DNA of 64,000 bases. Source: Edaphosphingomonas laterariae (GTDB lineage Bacteria; Pseudomonadota; Alphaproteobacteria; Sphingomonadales; Sphingomonadaceae). The stretch's first letter is position 1. Each line of letters starts with the position of its first letter. A program made the translations under genes and the position numbers. The notes beneath the pieces were generated by a model. That model searched no databases. It had not been told where the DNA came from and saw only the letters and a list, made by a program, of their open reading frames with translations. The DNA lies in NCBI RefSeq assembly GCF_900188165.1, contig NZ_FZOS01000001.1:186001-250000 (forward strand). The letters run 5' to 3'. Of the stretch, positions 45,673 through 57,257 are shown piece after piece.

Positions 45673-47127
45673 ATGCCGGCCAAAAAACCGAATATCCTGA
45701 TCATCTGGGGTGATGATGTGGGGATGTGGAACCTCAGTTGCTATCATCGCGGGATGATGGGCGGCTCGACCCCCAATATCGACAGGATCGCCAAAAGGGG
45801 CATGCTGTTCGTCGATCATTACGCGCAGGCAAGCTGCACCGCCGGGCGGGCCGCGTTCATCACGGGCCAGTATCCGATCCGCGTCGGCCTCAGCACTGTC
45901 GGCCTCCCCGGTTCGCCCCTTGGTCTCCAGAAGGAAGATCCGACGCTCGCCGAACTGCTGAAACCACACGGTTATGCGACCGGTCAGTTCGGCAAAAACC
46001 ACCTTGGCGATCTCGATGAACATCTGCCGACGGTGCATGGGTTCGACGAGTTCTTCGGCATCCTCTACCACCTCAATGCCGGCGAATATCCCGAACAATA
46101 CGACTATCCCAAGGACGATCCGCATTTCCAGCAGCGGGGCGTGGTCCACAGCTGGGCGGATGGCAAGGGTGGTCAGAAGGTGGAAGACAAGGGGCCTTTC
46201 GGCCGCGAGCGCCAGCGCCACCTCGATGACGAGGTGATGACCGAATCCAAACGCTTCATCCGGGAAACGGCGAAATCGGGTAAGCCGTTCTTCGTCTGGC
46301 ACAACACCACGCGGATGCATTACCGCACCAACTTGCCGCCCGAATATGACGGTGTGACCGGCTATGGCCTTTACGCGGATGGCATGAAGCAGCTGGACGA
46401 CCATGTTGGCCAGTTGCTCGATCTGCTGGACGAACTGGGCATCGCCGACGACACGATGGTGATGTTTTCAACCGACAACGGCGCCGCTTCAAACAGCTGG
46501 CCGGATGGCGGCAACCAGCCTTTCCGGGGCGAAAAGGGCGTGGGCGGCTTCGAGGGCGGCTTCCGCGTGCCGATGGTCGTCAGCTGGCCGGGCCACATTC
46601 CCGAAGGCGCAGCCACGGGTGAATTCATGACAATGGAAGACTGGATCCCGACGATCCTGTCCGTACTCGGCGAACCGAAGCTCAAGGAAGAGCTGCTGAA
46701 AGGCAAGAAGGTCGGCGAGATGACCTACAAAGTCCACCTTGACGGCTATGACCAGACAGAATTGCTTAGCGGCAAGGGCAAATCGGCACGGAAGGATTTT
46801 TATTATTTCACTGAAACGACGCTGCACGGGCTTCGTTACGGCGATTGGAAATTCCTGTTCAAAACGCAGGATAAGTGGTTCAACGGTATTCAGGAAAATC
46901 TGACGACGCCACTGATTACCAATCTCAAACTCGATCCCTTCGAGCGCTTTCATGAAGCGCGCGGCTATGACGAATGGCAGGAAAATCACAGCTGGACGCT
47001 GGGTGCCGCCACGCAGATAATCGGCGGCTTCATGAAATCCCTGTCGGAGTATCCGCCGCGGATGAAGAGCTTCGATCTCGATGTCGATGCAATGGTGGCC
47101 GACGCATCCGCGTCACAATCGCGCTAG
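45673..47127 (+). CDS. Sulfatase, arylsulfatase-like, without signal peptide
   Basis: 484-residue alkaline-phosphatase-superfamily sulfatase from ATG 45673 (GGAG upstream; the longer frame from 45502 is non-coding). Metal ligands Asp14/Asp15 lie in ILIIWGDDVG. The nucleophile motif is CTAGR (Cys55-Arg59) followed by AAFITGQYP, a CxAxR variant of the usual CxPxR that is turned into formylglycine. FGKNHLGD and FSTDNGAASN supply further active-site residues. The protein lacks an export signal, so it should be cytoplasmic. A palindrome ATTCCGGAAT lies 34 bases upstream. Substrate unknown. Confidence 0.87.
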   Translation: MPAKKPNILIIWGDDVGMWNLSCYHRGMMGGSTPNIDRIAKRGMLFVDHYAQASCTAGRAAFITGQYPIRVGLSTVGLPGSPLGLQKEDPTLAELLKPHGYATGQFGKNHLGDLDEHLPTVHGFDEFFGILYHLNAGEYPEQYDYPKDDPHFQQRGVVHSWADGKGGQKVEDKGPFGRERQRHLDDEVMTESKRFIRETAKSGKPFFVWHNTTRMHYRTNLPPEYDGVTGYGLYADGMKQLDDHVGQLLDLLDELGIADDTMVMFSTDNGAASNSWPDGGNQPFRGEKGVGGFEGGFRVPMVVSWPGHIPEGAATGEFMTMEDWIPTILSVLGEPKLKEELLKGKKVGEMTYKVHLDGYDQTELLSGKGKSARKDFYYFTETTLHGLRYGDWKFLFKTQDKWFNGIQENLTTPLITNLKLDPFERFHEARGYDEWQENHSWTLGAATQIIGGFMKSLSEYPPRMKSFDLDVDAMVADASASQSR

Positions 47128-47140
47128 TCCGCCTTGGCAG

Positions 47141-47167
47141 GGGCACGCGGCCATTCGCCGCGTGCCC
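47141..47167. terminator. Hairpin between convergent sulfatase and radA
   Basis: A perfect 11-bp stem (47141-47151 with 47157-47167) with loop CATTC. It begins 14 bases after the sulfatase stop and abuts the radA stop. No T-run follows. It is a likely two-way 3' end structure. Confidence 0.6.
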
Positions 47168-48532
47168 TCACCCCCGGCCCAGCAATTGATCGACCAATGC
47201 ACCGAGCGTCGTGAAGCCCGAAAGGCGAAGTTGTTCGGCCTCCATCCCCCGCGGCACCAGCGCCCGTTCGAAGCCGAGCTTCGCCGCTTCCTTCAGCCGC
47301 AGATTGCCGTGCGCGACCGGGCGGATCTCACCTGAAAGCGCCACTTCGCCGAAAACCACGGCATCCGGCGGCACCGGCCGTTCGGCAAGCGCGGAAATGA
47401 GCGCAGCGGCCACCGCCAGATCGGCGGCGGGATCGGACAGCCGATAGCCGCCCGAAACGTTGAGATAGACTTCCGCCGTCGAAAAGCTGAGCCCGCAACG
47501 CGCTTCCAGCACCGCAAGGATCATCGCCAGCCGGCCCGAATCCCAGCCGACGACCGCACGGCGTGGGGTGGCGCCGCTTTGCAGGCGGACGACCAGCGCC
47601 TGGATTTCGACGAGCACCGGCCGCGTGCCTTCCATCGCCGGGAACACGGTTGCGCCGGCAATCTCCTCACCCCGATGCGTCAGGAAAAGGGCGCTGGGGT
47701 TTGCGATCTCATCCAGCCCCTTTTCCGCCATGGCGAAAACACCGATCTCGTCGGTGCCGCCAAAGCGGTTCTTGATGGCGCGCAGGATGCGATATTGGTG
47801 GCTGCGCTCGCCTTCGAACGCGAGCACTGTATCGACCATATGTTCCAGCACGCGGGGCCCCGCGATCGTGCCGTCCTTGGTGACGTGCCCGACGAGGATC
47901 AGCGCGGTGCCGCGTTCCTTGGCAAAGCGGATCAGCTCCTGCGCGGACGCGCGGACCTGGCTGACCGTGCCGGGGGCGCCCTCGATCACGTCCGAATGCA
48001 TGGTCTGGATCGAATCTATCACCAGCAAGGCGGGTGGCACGCCCTGCCCCAGCGTCGTCAAAATATCGCGGACCGAGGTTGCCGACGCGAGCTTGACCGG
48101 CGCCGTGCCCAGTCCCAGCCGGCGCGCGCGCAGGCGCACCTGATCGGCCGCTTCCTCGCCGGATATATAGGCAACGTCACGGCCCGCCATGGCGAGCTTC
48201 GCCGCCGCCTGCAGCAGCAATGTCGATTTGCCGATCCCCGGATCGCCACCGATCAATGTGGCCGATCCCGCCACCAGCCCGCCACCGAGAGCGCGGTCGA
48301 ACTCGGCAATCCCGGTCGCCATGCGCGGCGGGAGGGCGACTTCGGTATCGAGGCCGACCAGTTCGATCGAACGGCCGCCGCCGCGCAGATCATGCTTGGC
48401 CGAAAAGACGGTGATGTTCGACAGCTCTTCGGCCAGCGTGTTCCATTCGCCGCAATCGACGCACTGGCCCTGCCACTTGCTGGTGGCGCTGCCGCAGGAT
48501 TGGCAGACATAGCGTTTCTGCGGCTTGGCCAT
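47168..48532 (-). CDS. radA: DNA repair protein RadA
   Basis: 454-residue branch-migration helicase acting with RecA. It has an N-terminal zinc finger (Cys10, Cys13, Cys24, Cys27), a RecA-like ATPase with Walker A GGDPGIGKST, and the RadA-specific KNRFG motif (IKNRFGGTDE). A C-terminal Lon-protease-like domain follows (about 280-450). The ribosome site GGGAG is partly inside a 9-bp hairpin just before the start. Confidence 0.95.
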   Translation of the reverse strand: MAKPQKRYVCQSCGSATSKWQGQCVDCGEWNTLAEELSNITVFSAKHDLRGGGRSIELVGLDTEVALPPRMATGIAEFDRALGGGLVAGSATLIGGDPGIGKSTLLLQAAAKLAMAGRDVAYISGEEAADQVRLRARRLGLGTAPVKLASATSVRDILTTLGQGVPPALLVIDSIQTMHSDVIEGAPGTVSQVRASAQELIRFAKERGTALILVGHVTKDGTIAGPRVLEHMVDTVLAFEGERSHQYRILRAIKNRFGGTDEIGVFAMAEKGLDEIANPSALFLTHRGEEIAGATVFPAMEGTRPVLVEIQALVVRLQSGATPRRAVVGWDSGRLAMILAVLEARCGLSFSTAEVYLNVSGGYRLSDPAADLAVAAALISALAERPVPPDAVVFGEVALSGEIRPVAHGNLRLKEAAKLGFERALVPRGMEAEQLRLSGFTTLGALVDQLLGRG

Positions 48533-48537
48533 TGGGC

Positions 48538-48561
48538 TCCCGATCTATGAACAGATCGGGA
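48538..48561 (-). promoter_or_regulatory. Leader hairpin at the radA ribosome site
   Basis: Perfect 9-bp inverted repeat TCCCGATCT / AGATCGGGA with a 6-base loop. On the minus strand its 3' arm contains the start of the radA Shine-Dalgarno (GGGA of GGGAG) and ends 5 bases before the ATG. It could hide the ribosome site, or be a protein operator. Confidence 0.5.
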
Positions 48562-48632
48562 ACATAGCTACGGAGCCGCCCACACGCAACTCTATCGTCA
48601 TGCCAGCGAACGCCGGGATAACGCGGGCCGGT

Positions 48633-49895
48633 TCAATCCACGAACAACAGCGCCGGGGTCTCCACCAGCCGCTTGATCGCCTGGACGAAGCTCGCCGCGT
48701 CCCAGCCATCGACGACGCGATGATCGCAGGAAATGGAGAAGTTCATCAGCTTGGCCACGGCGATCTCGCCATCGCGGATCACCGGGCGTTCGACGACCTT
48801 GTTGGGCCCGAGGATCGCGACTTCGGGGCGATTGATCACCGGCGTCGTGGCAATGCCGCCGAGCGGCCCGAGCGAGGTGAGCGTAAGCGTCGACCCCGAC
48901 AGTTCCTCGGACTTGGCCTTGCCCGAGCGCGCCGCATCGGCGAGCCGGCGGATTTCGGTCGCCAATTGCCACACATTGCGATCCTGCGCATCGCGGATCA
49001 CCGGCACCATCAGCCCGGCTTCGGTCTGCGTCGCCATGCCGAGATGCACCGAACCATGGCGCGTCACCACGCCCGCTTCGTCATCATAGCGGGCGTTGAT
49101 CATCGGGAATTCGGGCAGCGCCTTGCAGATCGCGACGATCAGCAGCGGCAGCATGGTCAGCTTGGGCCGGTCCCCGCGCGTCGCGTTCAAGTCCCCGCGC
49201 AGTTCCTCCAGCTTGGTGACGTCGAATTCCTCGACATAGGTGAAGTGGGGGATATGGCGCTTGGATGCGGCCATATTCTCGGCGATGCGGCGGCGCATGC
49301 CGATCACCTTCACAGCCTCGTCAGCGCGCCGGCCGCCGGCCGGGCGATAGCCCTGATGATAGGTCAGGAAGGCATCGAGATCGGCATGGCGCACCCGATC
49401 GGACTGCGCAGCCTTCACCTGGGTGAGATCGATCCCAAGCGCGCGCGCCCGTTCGCGCACGGCGGGCGACGCGAGAACCTTGGCCGTCGGGGATGCCGAC
49501 GCCTCGGCCTCGCTCGTCGCCACCACAGGCGCGGGCACTGCAACCGGTTCGGGCTCGGGAACCGGATCGGGCTTCACCACCTGCGCAGCTTCGTTCGGCG
49601 CGACTTCGACATGCGGGGCTTCTGCCTCAGTGCCTTCGGCCGCCGCTTCGCCTTCCGTCTCGAACACCGCGAGTACCGATCCGATCGGGATCATGTCACC
49701 CACCGCGCCAGCGATCTCGACCACCTTGCCAGCAACCGGCGCGGTCATCTCCACCGTCGCCTTGTCGGTCATCATGTCGGCGAGCGGCTGGTCCTCCTCG
49801 ACCATATCGCCGATCGCGACATGCCAGGCGACGATCTCCGCCTCGGCGATGCCTTCGCCGATATCCGGCAGCTTGAACGTGAAACGTCCCATCAT
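48633..49895 (-). CDS. bkdB: Branched-chain 2-oxoacid dehydrogenase E2 (dihydrolipoyl acyltransferase)
   Basis: 420-residue core of the complex, moving acyl groups from lipoyl to CoA. The lipoyl domain is at 1-80, with the lipoylated Lys45 in MMTDKATVEM. An Ala/Pro-rich linker and a peripheral-subunit-binding domain (about 145-180, SPAVRERARALGIDL) follow. The catalytic domain ends in SCDHRVVDGWDAASF. Three consecutive ATG codons (49898, 49895, 49892) are possible starts, the middle one best spaced from AGGA. The order E1alpha-E1beta-E2, with overlaps, matches bkd operons. Confidence 0.92.
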   Translation of the reverse strand: MMGRFTFKLPDIGEGIAEAEIVAWHVAIGDMVEEDQPLADMMTDKATVEMTAPVAGKVVEIAGAVGDMIPIGSVLAVFETEGEAAAEGTEAEAPHVEVAPNEAAQVVKPDPVPEPEPVAVPAPVVATSEAEASASPTAKVLASPAVRERARALGIDLTQVKAAQSDRVRHADLDAFLTYHQGYRPAGGRRADEAVKVIGMRRRIAENMAASKRHIPHFTYVEEFDVTKLEELRGDLNATRGDRPKLTMLPLLIVAICKALPEFPMINARYDDEAGVVTRHGSVHLGMATQTEAGLMVPVIRDAQDRNVWQLATEIRRLADAARSGKAKSEELSGSTLTLTSLGPLGGIATTPVINRPEVAILGPNKVVERPVIRDGEIAVAKLMNFSISCDHRVVDGWDAASFVQAIKRLVETPALLFVD

Positions 49896-49897
49896 CA

Positions 49898-52628
<2,731 letters not shown>

Positions 52629-53231
52629 ATGGGGATATTTCGTGAATTAACACTCGCCGGGACGGCCTTGGCCGCCACGGCGGCCATCGGCACCGCACCA
52701 GCCCAAGCCGCCCTTGTGGTCAACGGCGATTTCGAGACCGGCGATTTCACCGGCTGGACGCAAGGCGGCAGCACCACTTTCGATTCCGTGACCGACGATG
52801 CCGGCGTCGTCTTCGATGGCGATTATTCCGCTCGCCTCGGCTCCCTGACGGGCAGCACGCTGACACAGGTGCTCGATGTCGTCGCCGGCGCGACCTATAC
52901 GCTCACCTTCGCCCTCGCCAATCTGGACAAGGACGCAACCAACTCGTTCAGCGTGGCGCTCGGCGATACCACCTTCGCACTGCCCGACAATTTCGTGCCG
53001 TTCGATTATGGCACCTTCACCGTCAGCACGGTGGCGACGGGATCGACCCTCAACCTCGCCTTCGCATTCCTGAACGAGCCGTCCTACTGGCTGCTCGATA
53101 ATGTCTCGGTCGAAGGCCAGAATGGCGTGCCCGTGGTTCCGGAACCGACGACCTGGGCAATGCTTCTGGTCGGCTTCGGCGTGGTCGGATCGACCATGCG
53201 CCGCCGCCGCAAGGTGGTCGCTTTCAGCTAA
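52629..53231 (+). CDS. PEPxxWA-CTERM sorting domain protein
   Basis: 200-residue secreted protein. The signal peptide ends near residue 27 (APAQA). A single beta-sandwich domain (about 29-163, LVVNGDFETGDFTGWTQGG) resembles carbohydrate-binding modules of the CBM4/9 type. The C-terminal sorting signal is VPEPTTWAMLLVGFGVVG followed by RRRR: PEP at 171-173, Trp176-Ala177, one helix and a basic tail. This PEPxxWA form is typical of sphingomonads and is processed by an exosortase, usually with exopolysaccharide export. No exosortase gene lies in the window. AAGGGA precedes the ATG. Confidence 0.88.
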   Translation: MGIFRELTLAGTALAATAAIGTAPAQAALVVNGDFETGDFTGWTQGGSTTFDSVTDDAGVVFDGDYSARLGSLTGSTLTQVLDVVAGATYTLTFALANLDKDATNSFSVALGDTTFALPDNFVPFDYGTFTVSTVATGSTLNLAFAFLNEPSYWLLDNVSVEGQNGVPVVPEPTTWAMLLVGFGVVGSTMRRRRKVVAFS

Positions 53232-53282
53232 ATCTCATCATCATGTGAACTGGCGGGGTCGCGGCGCAATGTCGCGGCCCCT

Positions 53283-54632
53283 TCACACTTGTTCGACGCA
53301 GGGAAGCCGGCAGACAGCCGCCAGCCCACCACCATCGCGATTGTGGAGCGTAAGCGTCCCGCCATGTTCCTGCGCGATCGACCGCGCGATCGTCAGGCCC
53401 AGGCCGATGCCGCCGGTTTCGCGGTTGCGCGATGGATCCCCGCGCTCGAACGGCTGGAACAACCGCTCCAGCTTGTCCTCCGACAATCCGGGGCCTTCGT
53501 CGGCAACGCGAACCACCGCCTCGCGCCCTTCCCGCTCAAGCGACAGGGCTACGCCGCCGCCATAAGCGACACCATTGTCGATCAGGTTCTGGAACAACCG
53601 GCCAAGCGCCAGCGGATCGCCCCGCACATGCAGCGGTTCGATCGTCCCTGCCGTCACCGGCCGGCCCATATCGGCTTCCTCGCGCGCCATGCCGGTCAGC
53701 AGCGTGCCGAGATCGACATCATGGATCTCGCGACTGCTCGTCGATCCGCGAACGAAGCCGATCGTCGCCGCGATCATCGCGCGCATCTGATCAATATCCG
53801 CCTGAACCTTGTCGCGCACCTCGTCGGGTGCGGCCTCGATGCGGAAGGCGATCCGGGCCAGCGGGGTGCGAAGATCATGGGCGATCGCACCGATCATCGC
53901 CGTGCGCTCGGCGACATAAGCCGCCAGTCTTTCCTGCATCAGGTTCAGCGCGTGCGCCGTCTGGCGCAATTCCGCCGGCCCCTCCTCCGCCACCGGTGGC
54001 GCCAGCGGGTCGCGCCCCATGCGTTCAGCCGCGTCCGCGAACCGCCGGATCGGCCGGGCAAGCCGCCGTGCGAACCACCAGGCGAGCGGAAGCAGCGCCA
54101 ATGCGGACAGCGCAAACCACAGCATCATCCGCTTCTGCCACGCGGCGATCAGCGGCCTCGGCGGCGTCTTCACCACCCGCCAGCCATCCGCCGTCTCGAC
54201 TGCCGCCACGACGGTATTGAAGAAGATCGGCTCGCCGCGCCGCATCGGCACCAGCCGATCGCGCCGCCGCAGCCGATCGTCACCGAACGATGCACGCTGA
54301 TCGGGTTCGAAATAGAGCCGCACGCGATCGGCCGGCACCTTCAGACGCCAGGCCAGCCGCGCAGTGAAAGCCGGGTCGCTGGTCATGCCCGGTGCGGCCA
54401 CCGGGGCAGCGGCGGTGTAGCGGACGGACAGCGCGCGTTCGCGATGCCCGTGCTCGCCCGAACCGCCCGACAATGCCTCGGCCACGTCACCCAGGCGATT
54501 GAAGTCCGGCCGGGGCGGCTCCATCACCACGAACATGATAATGGTGATGATCTGCGACGCGGCGAGGCTGGCAAGCACCAGCAGCAATGTCTGCCAGAAG
54601 ATCGGCAGGCCGCGGGGCAGACGCCACGTCAC
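53283..54632 (-). CDS. Sensor histidine kinase of efflux operon
   Basis: 449-residue inner-membrane kinase from GTG 54632, which overlaps the regulator stop by 4 bases (GTGA); the open frame upstream is a shadow. First helix at about 11-37, a periplasmic domain at about 38-165 rich in Arg and Asp, second helix at about 168-187, then HAMP. The phosphoacceptor His252 lies in AIAHDLRTPLARI. ATPase motifs are NLIDNGVAYGG, DEGPGLS and GGIGLGLTIAR. It resembles EnvZ-type kinases. Last gene of the seven-gene unit, so it probably regulates that unit. Confidence 0.9.
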   Translation of the reverse strand: MTWRLPRGLPIFWQTLLLVLASLAASQIITIIMFVVMEPPRPDFNRLGDVAEALSGGSGEHGHRERALSVRYTAAAPVAAPGMTSDPAFTARLAWRLKVPADRVRLYFEPDQRASFGDDRLRRRDRLVPMRRGEPIFFNTVVAAVETADGWRVVKTPPRPLIAAWQKRMMLWFALSALALLPLAWWFARRLARPIRRFADAAERMGRDPLAPPVAEEGPAELRQTAHALNLMQERLAAYVAERTAMIGAIAHDLRTPLARIAFRIEAAPDEVRDKVQADIDQMRAMIAATIGFVRGSTSSREIHDVDLGTLLTGMAREEADMGRPVTAGTIEPLHVRGDPLALGRLFQNLIDNGVAYGGGVALSLEREGREAVVRVADEGPGLSEDKLERLFQPFERGDPSRNRETGGIGLGLTIARSIAQEHGGTLTLHNRDGGGLAAVCRLPCVEQV

Positions 54633-55330
54633 TCTTCGATCACCTTCAGCGTGAACATATAGCCTTCGTTGCGGACGGTGCGGATCGGATCGCCGGGGCC
54701 GAGTTTCTTGCGCAACCGGCTGATCGTCACGTCGATGGCGCGATCGAACACATCGCTGTCCAGGCCCTTGCCATGTTCGATCAGCTGGTCGCGGGTCAGC
54801 ACCCGCTGCGGCCGATCCAAAAAGCAGTTGAGCGTGCGGAACTCCGCGTCGGTCAACGGCGCGGCCGGCTGGCCGGGCCGGCTGATCGCGCGCTCGACGA
54901 TGTCCAGCGTCCACTCGCCAAAGCGCCGGACGGGGCCAGCCGCGCCGCCCGATTGTTCGGTCCGGCGGCGCAGCACGGCGCGGACGCGGGCGAGCAGTTC
55001 GCGCGGATTGCAGGGCTTGGCGAGATAATCGTCCGCGCCCACCTCCAGCCCGATGATCCGATCGGTATCCTCACCCATGGCGGACAGCATGATCACGCCC
55101 GGCCCACCGGGCTTGCGCAGGCGACGCAGGATCGAAAGCCCGTCCTCGCCCGGCATCATCAGATCGAGCACCACCAGATCGAAGCGCCGTTCCGCCATCA
55201 GCGCATCCATTTCCTGCCCGTTGGCGGCACTGCTGACATTCATGCCGTTCGCGCCAAGGAAATCCGCGATCAACGCGCGAAGATCGTCATCATCGTCGAC
55301 AACCAGGATACGGGCGGCGGGATCGGTCAT
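54629..55330 (-). CDS. OmpR-family response regulator of efflux operon
   Basis: 233-residue DNA-binding regulator. Receiver: Asp cluster at 12-16, phosphorylation Asp56 (VVLDLMMPGEDG), Ser in VIMLSAMGE and Lys in YLAKPCNP. The winged-helix output domain spans about 135-230 (PLTDAEFRTLNCFLDRPQRVLTRDQL in outline; key part DAEFRTLNCFL). It overlaps the EF-hand gene stop and the kinase start by 4 bases each. Likely target: the promoter upstream of the outer-membrane factor gene near 61085. Confidence 0.92.
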   Translation of the reverse strand: MTDPAARILVVDDDDDLRALIADFLGANGMNVSSAANGQEMDALMAERRFDLVVLDLMMPGEDGLSILRRLRKPGGPGVIMLSAMGEDTDRIIGLEVGADDYLAKPCNPRELLARVRAVLRRRTEQSGGAAGPVRRFGEWTLDIVERAISRPGQPAAPLTDAEFRTLNCFLDRPQRVLTRDQLIEHGKGLDSDVFDRAIDVTISRLRKKLGPGDPIRTVRNEGYMFTLKVIEE

Positions 55331-55980
55331 CGTCTGGTCTCCGTCGGCGGCGGGGCCGGTGCCGGGGCCGGTTCGACAACGCAGTTCACGGCCGCCGCCT
55401 GTCTCGGCGTCATCGGCAGGGCTGCCAGCGTCAGCGCACCGGCGCCGGACTTGTCGAGCGACGTAAAGCGCGTCCGTGCGGCAGAGCGAAACTCGGTCAG
55501 CGTGATCCCCCGGTTGAAATCCTCATCCGCCGAAATCACCGGCTGGGGGATGTTGATCAGCGACCAGCGGCCCGCCCCCAGCGGCTCGCCATAAGCCGCC
55601 GCATCTTTCTTCTTCTTGCGCTTTTCCGGGGGCATGCCGGGGCGTGGGCCCCGGGCATAAAGCCTTACTTCGGGCGCGATATCACGCTCGTACCGGATCA
55701 CTTCGTCGGGGATGATCTCGCCATCGCCATCGGCGTCCAGCACCGCGAAGAAGCGGTCCGCGTCGGCCATGAATTCGGCCGGCGTCAACCGGCCATCGCC
55801 ATTTCCATCCGCCTTCGCAAACCAGAGATCGACCGGATAGGGCGCATCCGCCCCGGCGCGAAACGGCTCGCCCATGGGGGAGATGAACAGCTGTGGCCCC
55901 TTGGGCGGGCACGGCGGCAGCTTGGGCTTGGCCACCGCCGGCGCGGCCAGCGCAAGCGCCAGAAGGCAAAGCCGCTTCAT
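55327..55980 (-). CDS. Exported EF-hand calcium-binding protein
   Basis: 217-residue protein with a signal peptide (about 1-17, ending AVA), so periplasmic. Two canonical EF-hand loops are visible: Asp58-Glu69 (DGNGDGRLTPAE) and Asp82-Glu93 (DADGDGEIIPDE). Two degenerate loops lie near 152-163 and 176-187. A basic run (KRKKKKD, 120-126) separates the pairs, and the C-terminus is proline-rich. It is predicted to bind calcium. It lies inside the efflux operon between the permease and the regulator, overlapping both by 4 bases, so it may sense calcium for the pump or the kinase. Confidence 0.85.
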   Translation of the reverse strand: MKRLCLLALALAAPAVAKPKLPPCPPKGPQLFISPMGEPFRAGADAPYPVDLWFAKADGNGDGRLTPAEFMADADRFFAVLDADGDGEIIPDEVIRYERDIAPEVRLYARGPRPGMPPEKRKKKKDAAAYGEPLGAGRWSLINIPQPVISADEDFNRGITLTEFRSAARTRFTSLDKSGAGALTLAALPMTPRQAAAVNCVVEPAPAPAPPPTETRR

Positions 55981-57257
55981 TCGTGCCTCAGCGCGTCGAT
56001 CGGGTTCAGCGATGCCGCCCGGCGTGCGGGAAAATAGCCGAATATGACCCCGATCCCCGCCGAAAAGGCAAAGGCCAGCAGGTTGATCTGCGGATCGAAG
56101 ATGAAGGGCACCTGCAGGATCGGCGCAAGCACCATCGAAGCGACCAGCGCGAGCAGCAAGCCGATCACGCCACCAAGGCAGGCCAAAGCGACCGCTTCGA
56201 CCAGAAACTGCAGCAGCACCTCGCGCCCGACCGCGCCGATGGCCAGGCGGATGCCGATCTCACGCGTTCGTTCGGTCACCGAAACCAGCATGATGTTCAT
56301 GATACCGATCCCGCCGACCAGCAGGCTCACCGCCGCAACCGCGCCGAGCAGCGCCGTCAGGATCTGGGTGGTGCCGGACAGCGTGTCGGATATCTGCTTG
56401 GTGTCGAAGATGTTGAAATCGTCCTGCTTGGCACCGCTGATATTGCGCCGTTCGCGCAGCAGCTGCGATATCGAATTCTGCACCATCGTGGAATCATAGG
56501 CATCGTCCACCGAAACCATGATGTTGCGAATGTCGCGATTGCCGGTGAAGCGGCGCTGGACGGTCTTGATCGGCATGATCACCACATCGTCCTGATCGTT
56601 GCCGAAGCCGCCCTGCCCGCGCGTCGCCAGCGTGCCGATCACCTCGCACGACACGTCCTTGATGCGGAAACGCTCGCCGATCGGATCTTCCCGGCGGAAC
56701 AGGTTCTGGACGACGGTGTTGCCGAGAATGCAGACCGCCTTGCCCGCCTGCTCCTCCGCCGGCGTGAAGATGCGCCCCGAATTCAGGTTCCACTGTTGCG
56801 CGGTGAAATAATCGCTCGTCGTGCCGTTGACCGTGGTCGACCAGTTGGCCGCATTGCGAATGGCGACGCCCGAAGACTGCGCCTGCGGGGCCACGGCACG
56901 AACGCCGGCCACCTGCGTGCGGATCGCCTCGACATCCTGTTCTTTGAAATCAGGGGGCTGCGGCCCGCCGCCTCCCCGGCCAAAACCCTGGCCGGGACGG
57001 ATCTGGAGGATATTGGCGCCGAGGCTCGAAATGCTCTGCTGCACCGCAGCCGTCGCGCCATTGCCCAGCGTCACCATGGTCACGACGGACATCACGCCGA
57101 TCACGATGCCCAGGATCGTCAGGAACGATCGCAGCAGGTGGCGGCGGATTTCGCGCACGGCAAGCACGATGGTCGTGCCCAGCAGCCGCATCGGTCCGCT
57201 TGATCGCGAACGGATTTCAGCGGCGGCATTGGCAATATCGGTCGTGTGCAGGTTCAC
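55977..57257 (-). CDS. MacB-type ABC transporter permease
   Basis: 426-residue inner-membrane subunit of a type VII (MacB/FtsX-like) ABC system. One N-terminal helix (FLTILGIVIGVMSVVTMVTLGNG, key part LGIVIGVMSVV), a large periplasmic domain (about 70-290), then three C-terminal helices with VGGIGIMNIMLVSVTERTREIGIR in outline (key part GGIGIMNIMLVSV). In E. coli MacB the ATPase and permease are fused; here they are separate genes overlapping by 4 bases. Such systems use ATP to push periplasmic cargo through the outer-membrane factor rather than across the inner membrane. Confidence 0.92.
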   Translation of the reverse strand: MNLHTTDIANAAAEIRSRSSGPMRLLGTTIVLAVREIRRHLLRSFLTILGIVIGVMSVVTMVTLGNGATAAVQQSISSLGANILQIRPGQGFGRGGGGPQPPDFKEQDVEAIRTQVAGVRAVAPQAQSSGVAIRNAANWSTTVNGTTSDYFTAQQWNLNSGRIFTPAEEQAGKAVCILGNTVVQNLFRREDPIGERFRIKDVSCEVIGTLATRGQGGFGNDQDDVVIMPIKTVQRRFTGNRDIRNIMVSVDDAYDSTMVQNSISQLLRERRNISGAKQDDFNIFDTKQISDTLSGTTQILTALLGAVAAVSLLVGGIGIMNIMLVSVTERTREIGIRLAIGAVGREVLLQFLVEAVALACLGGVIGLLLALVASMVLAPILQVPFIFDPQINLLAFAFSAGIGVIFGYFPARRAASLNPIDALRHE

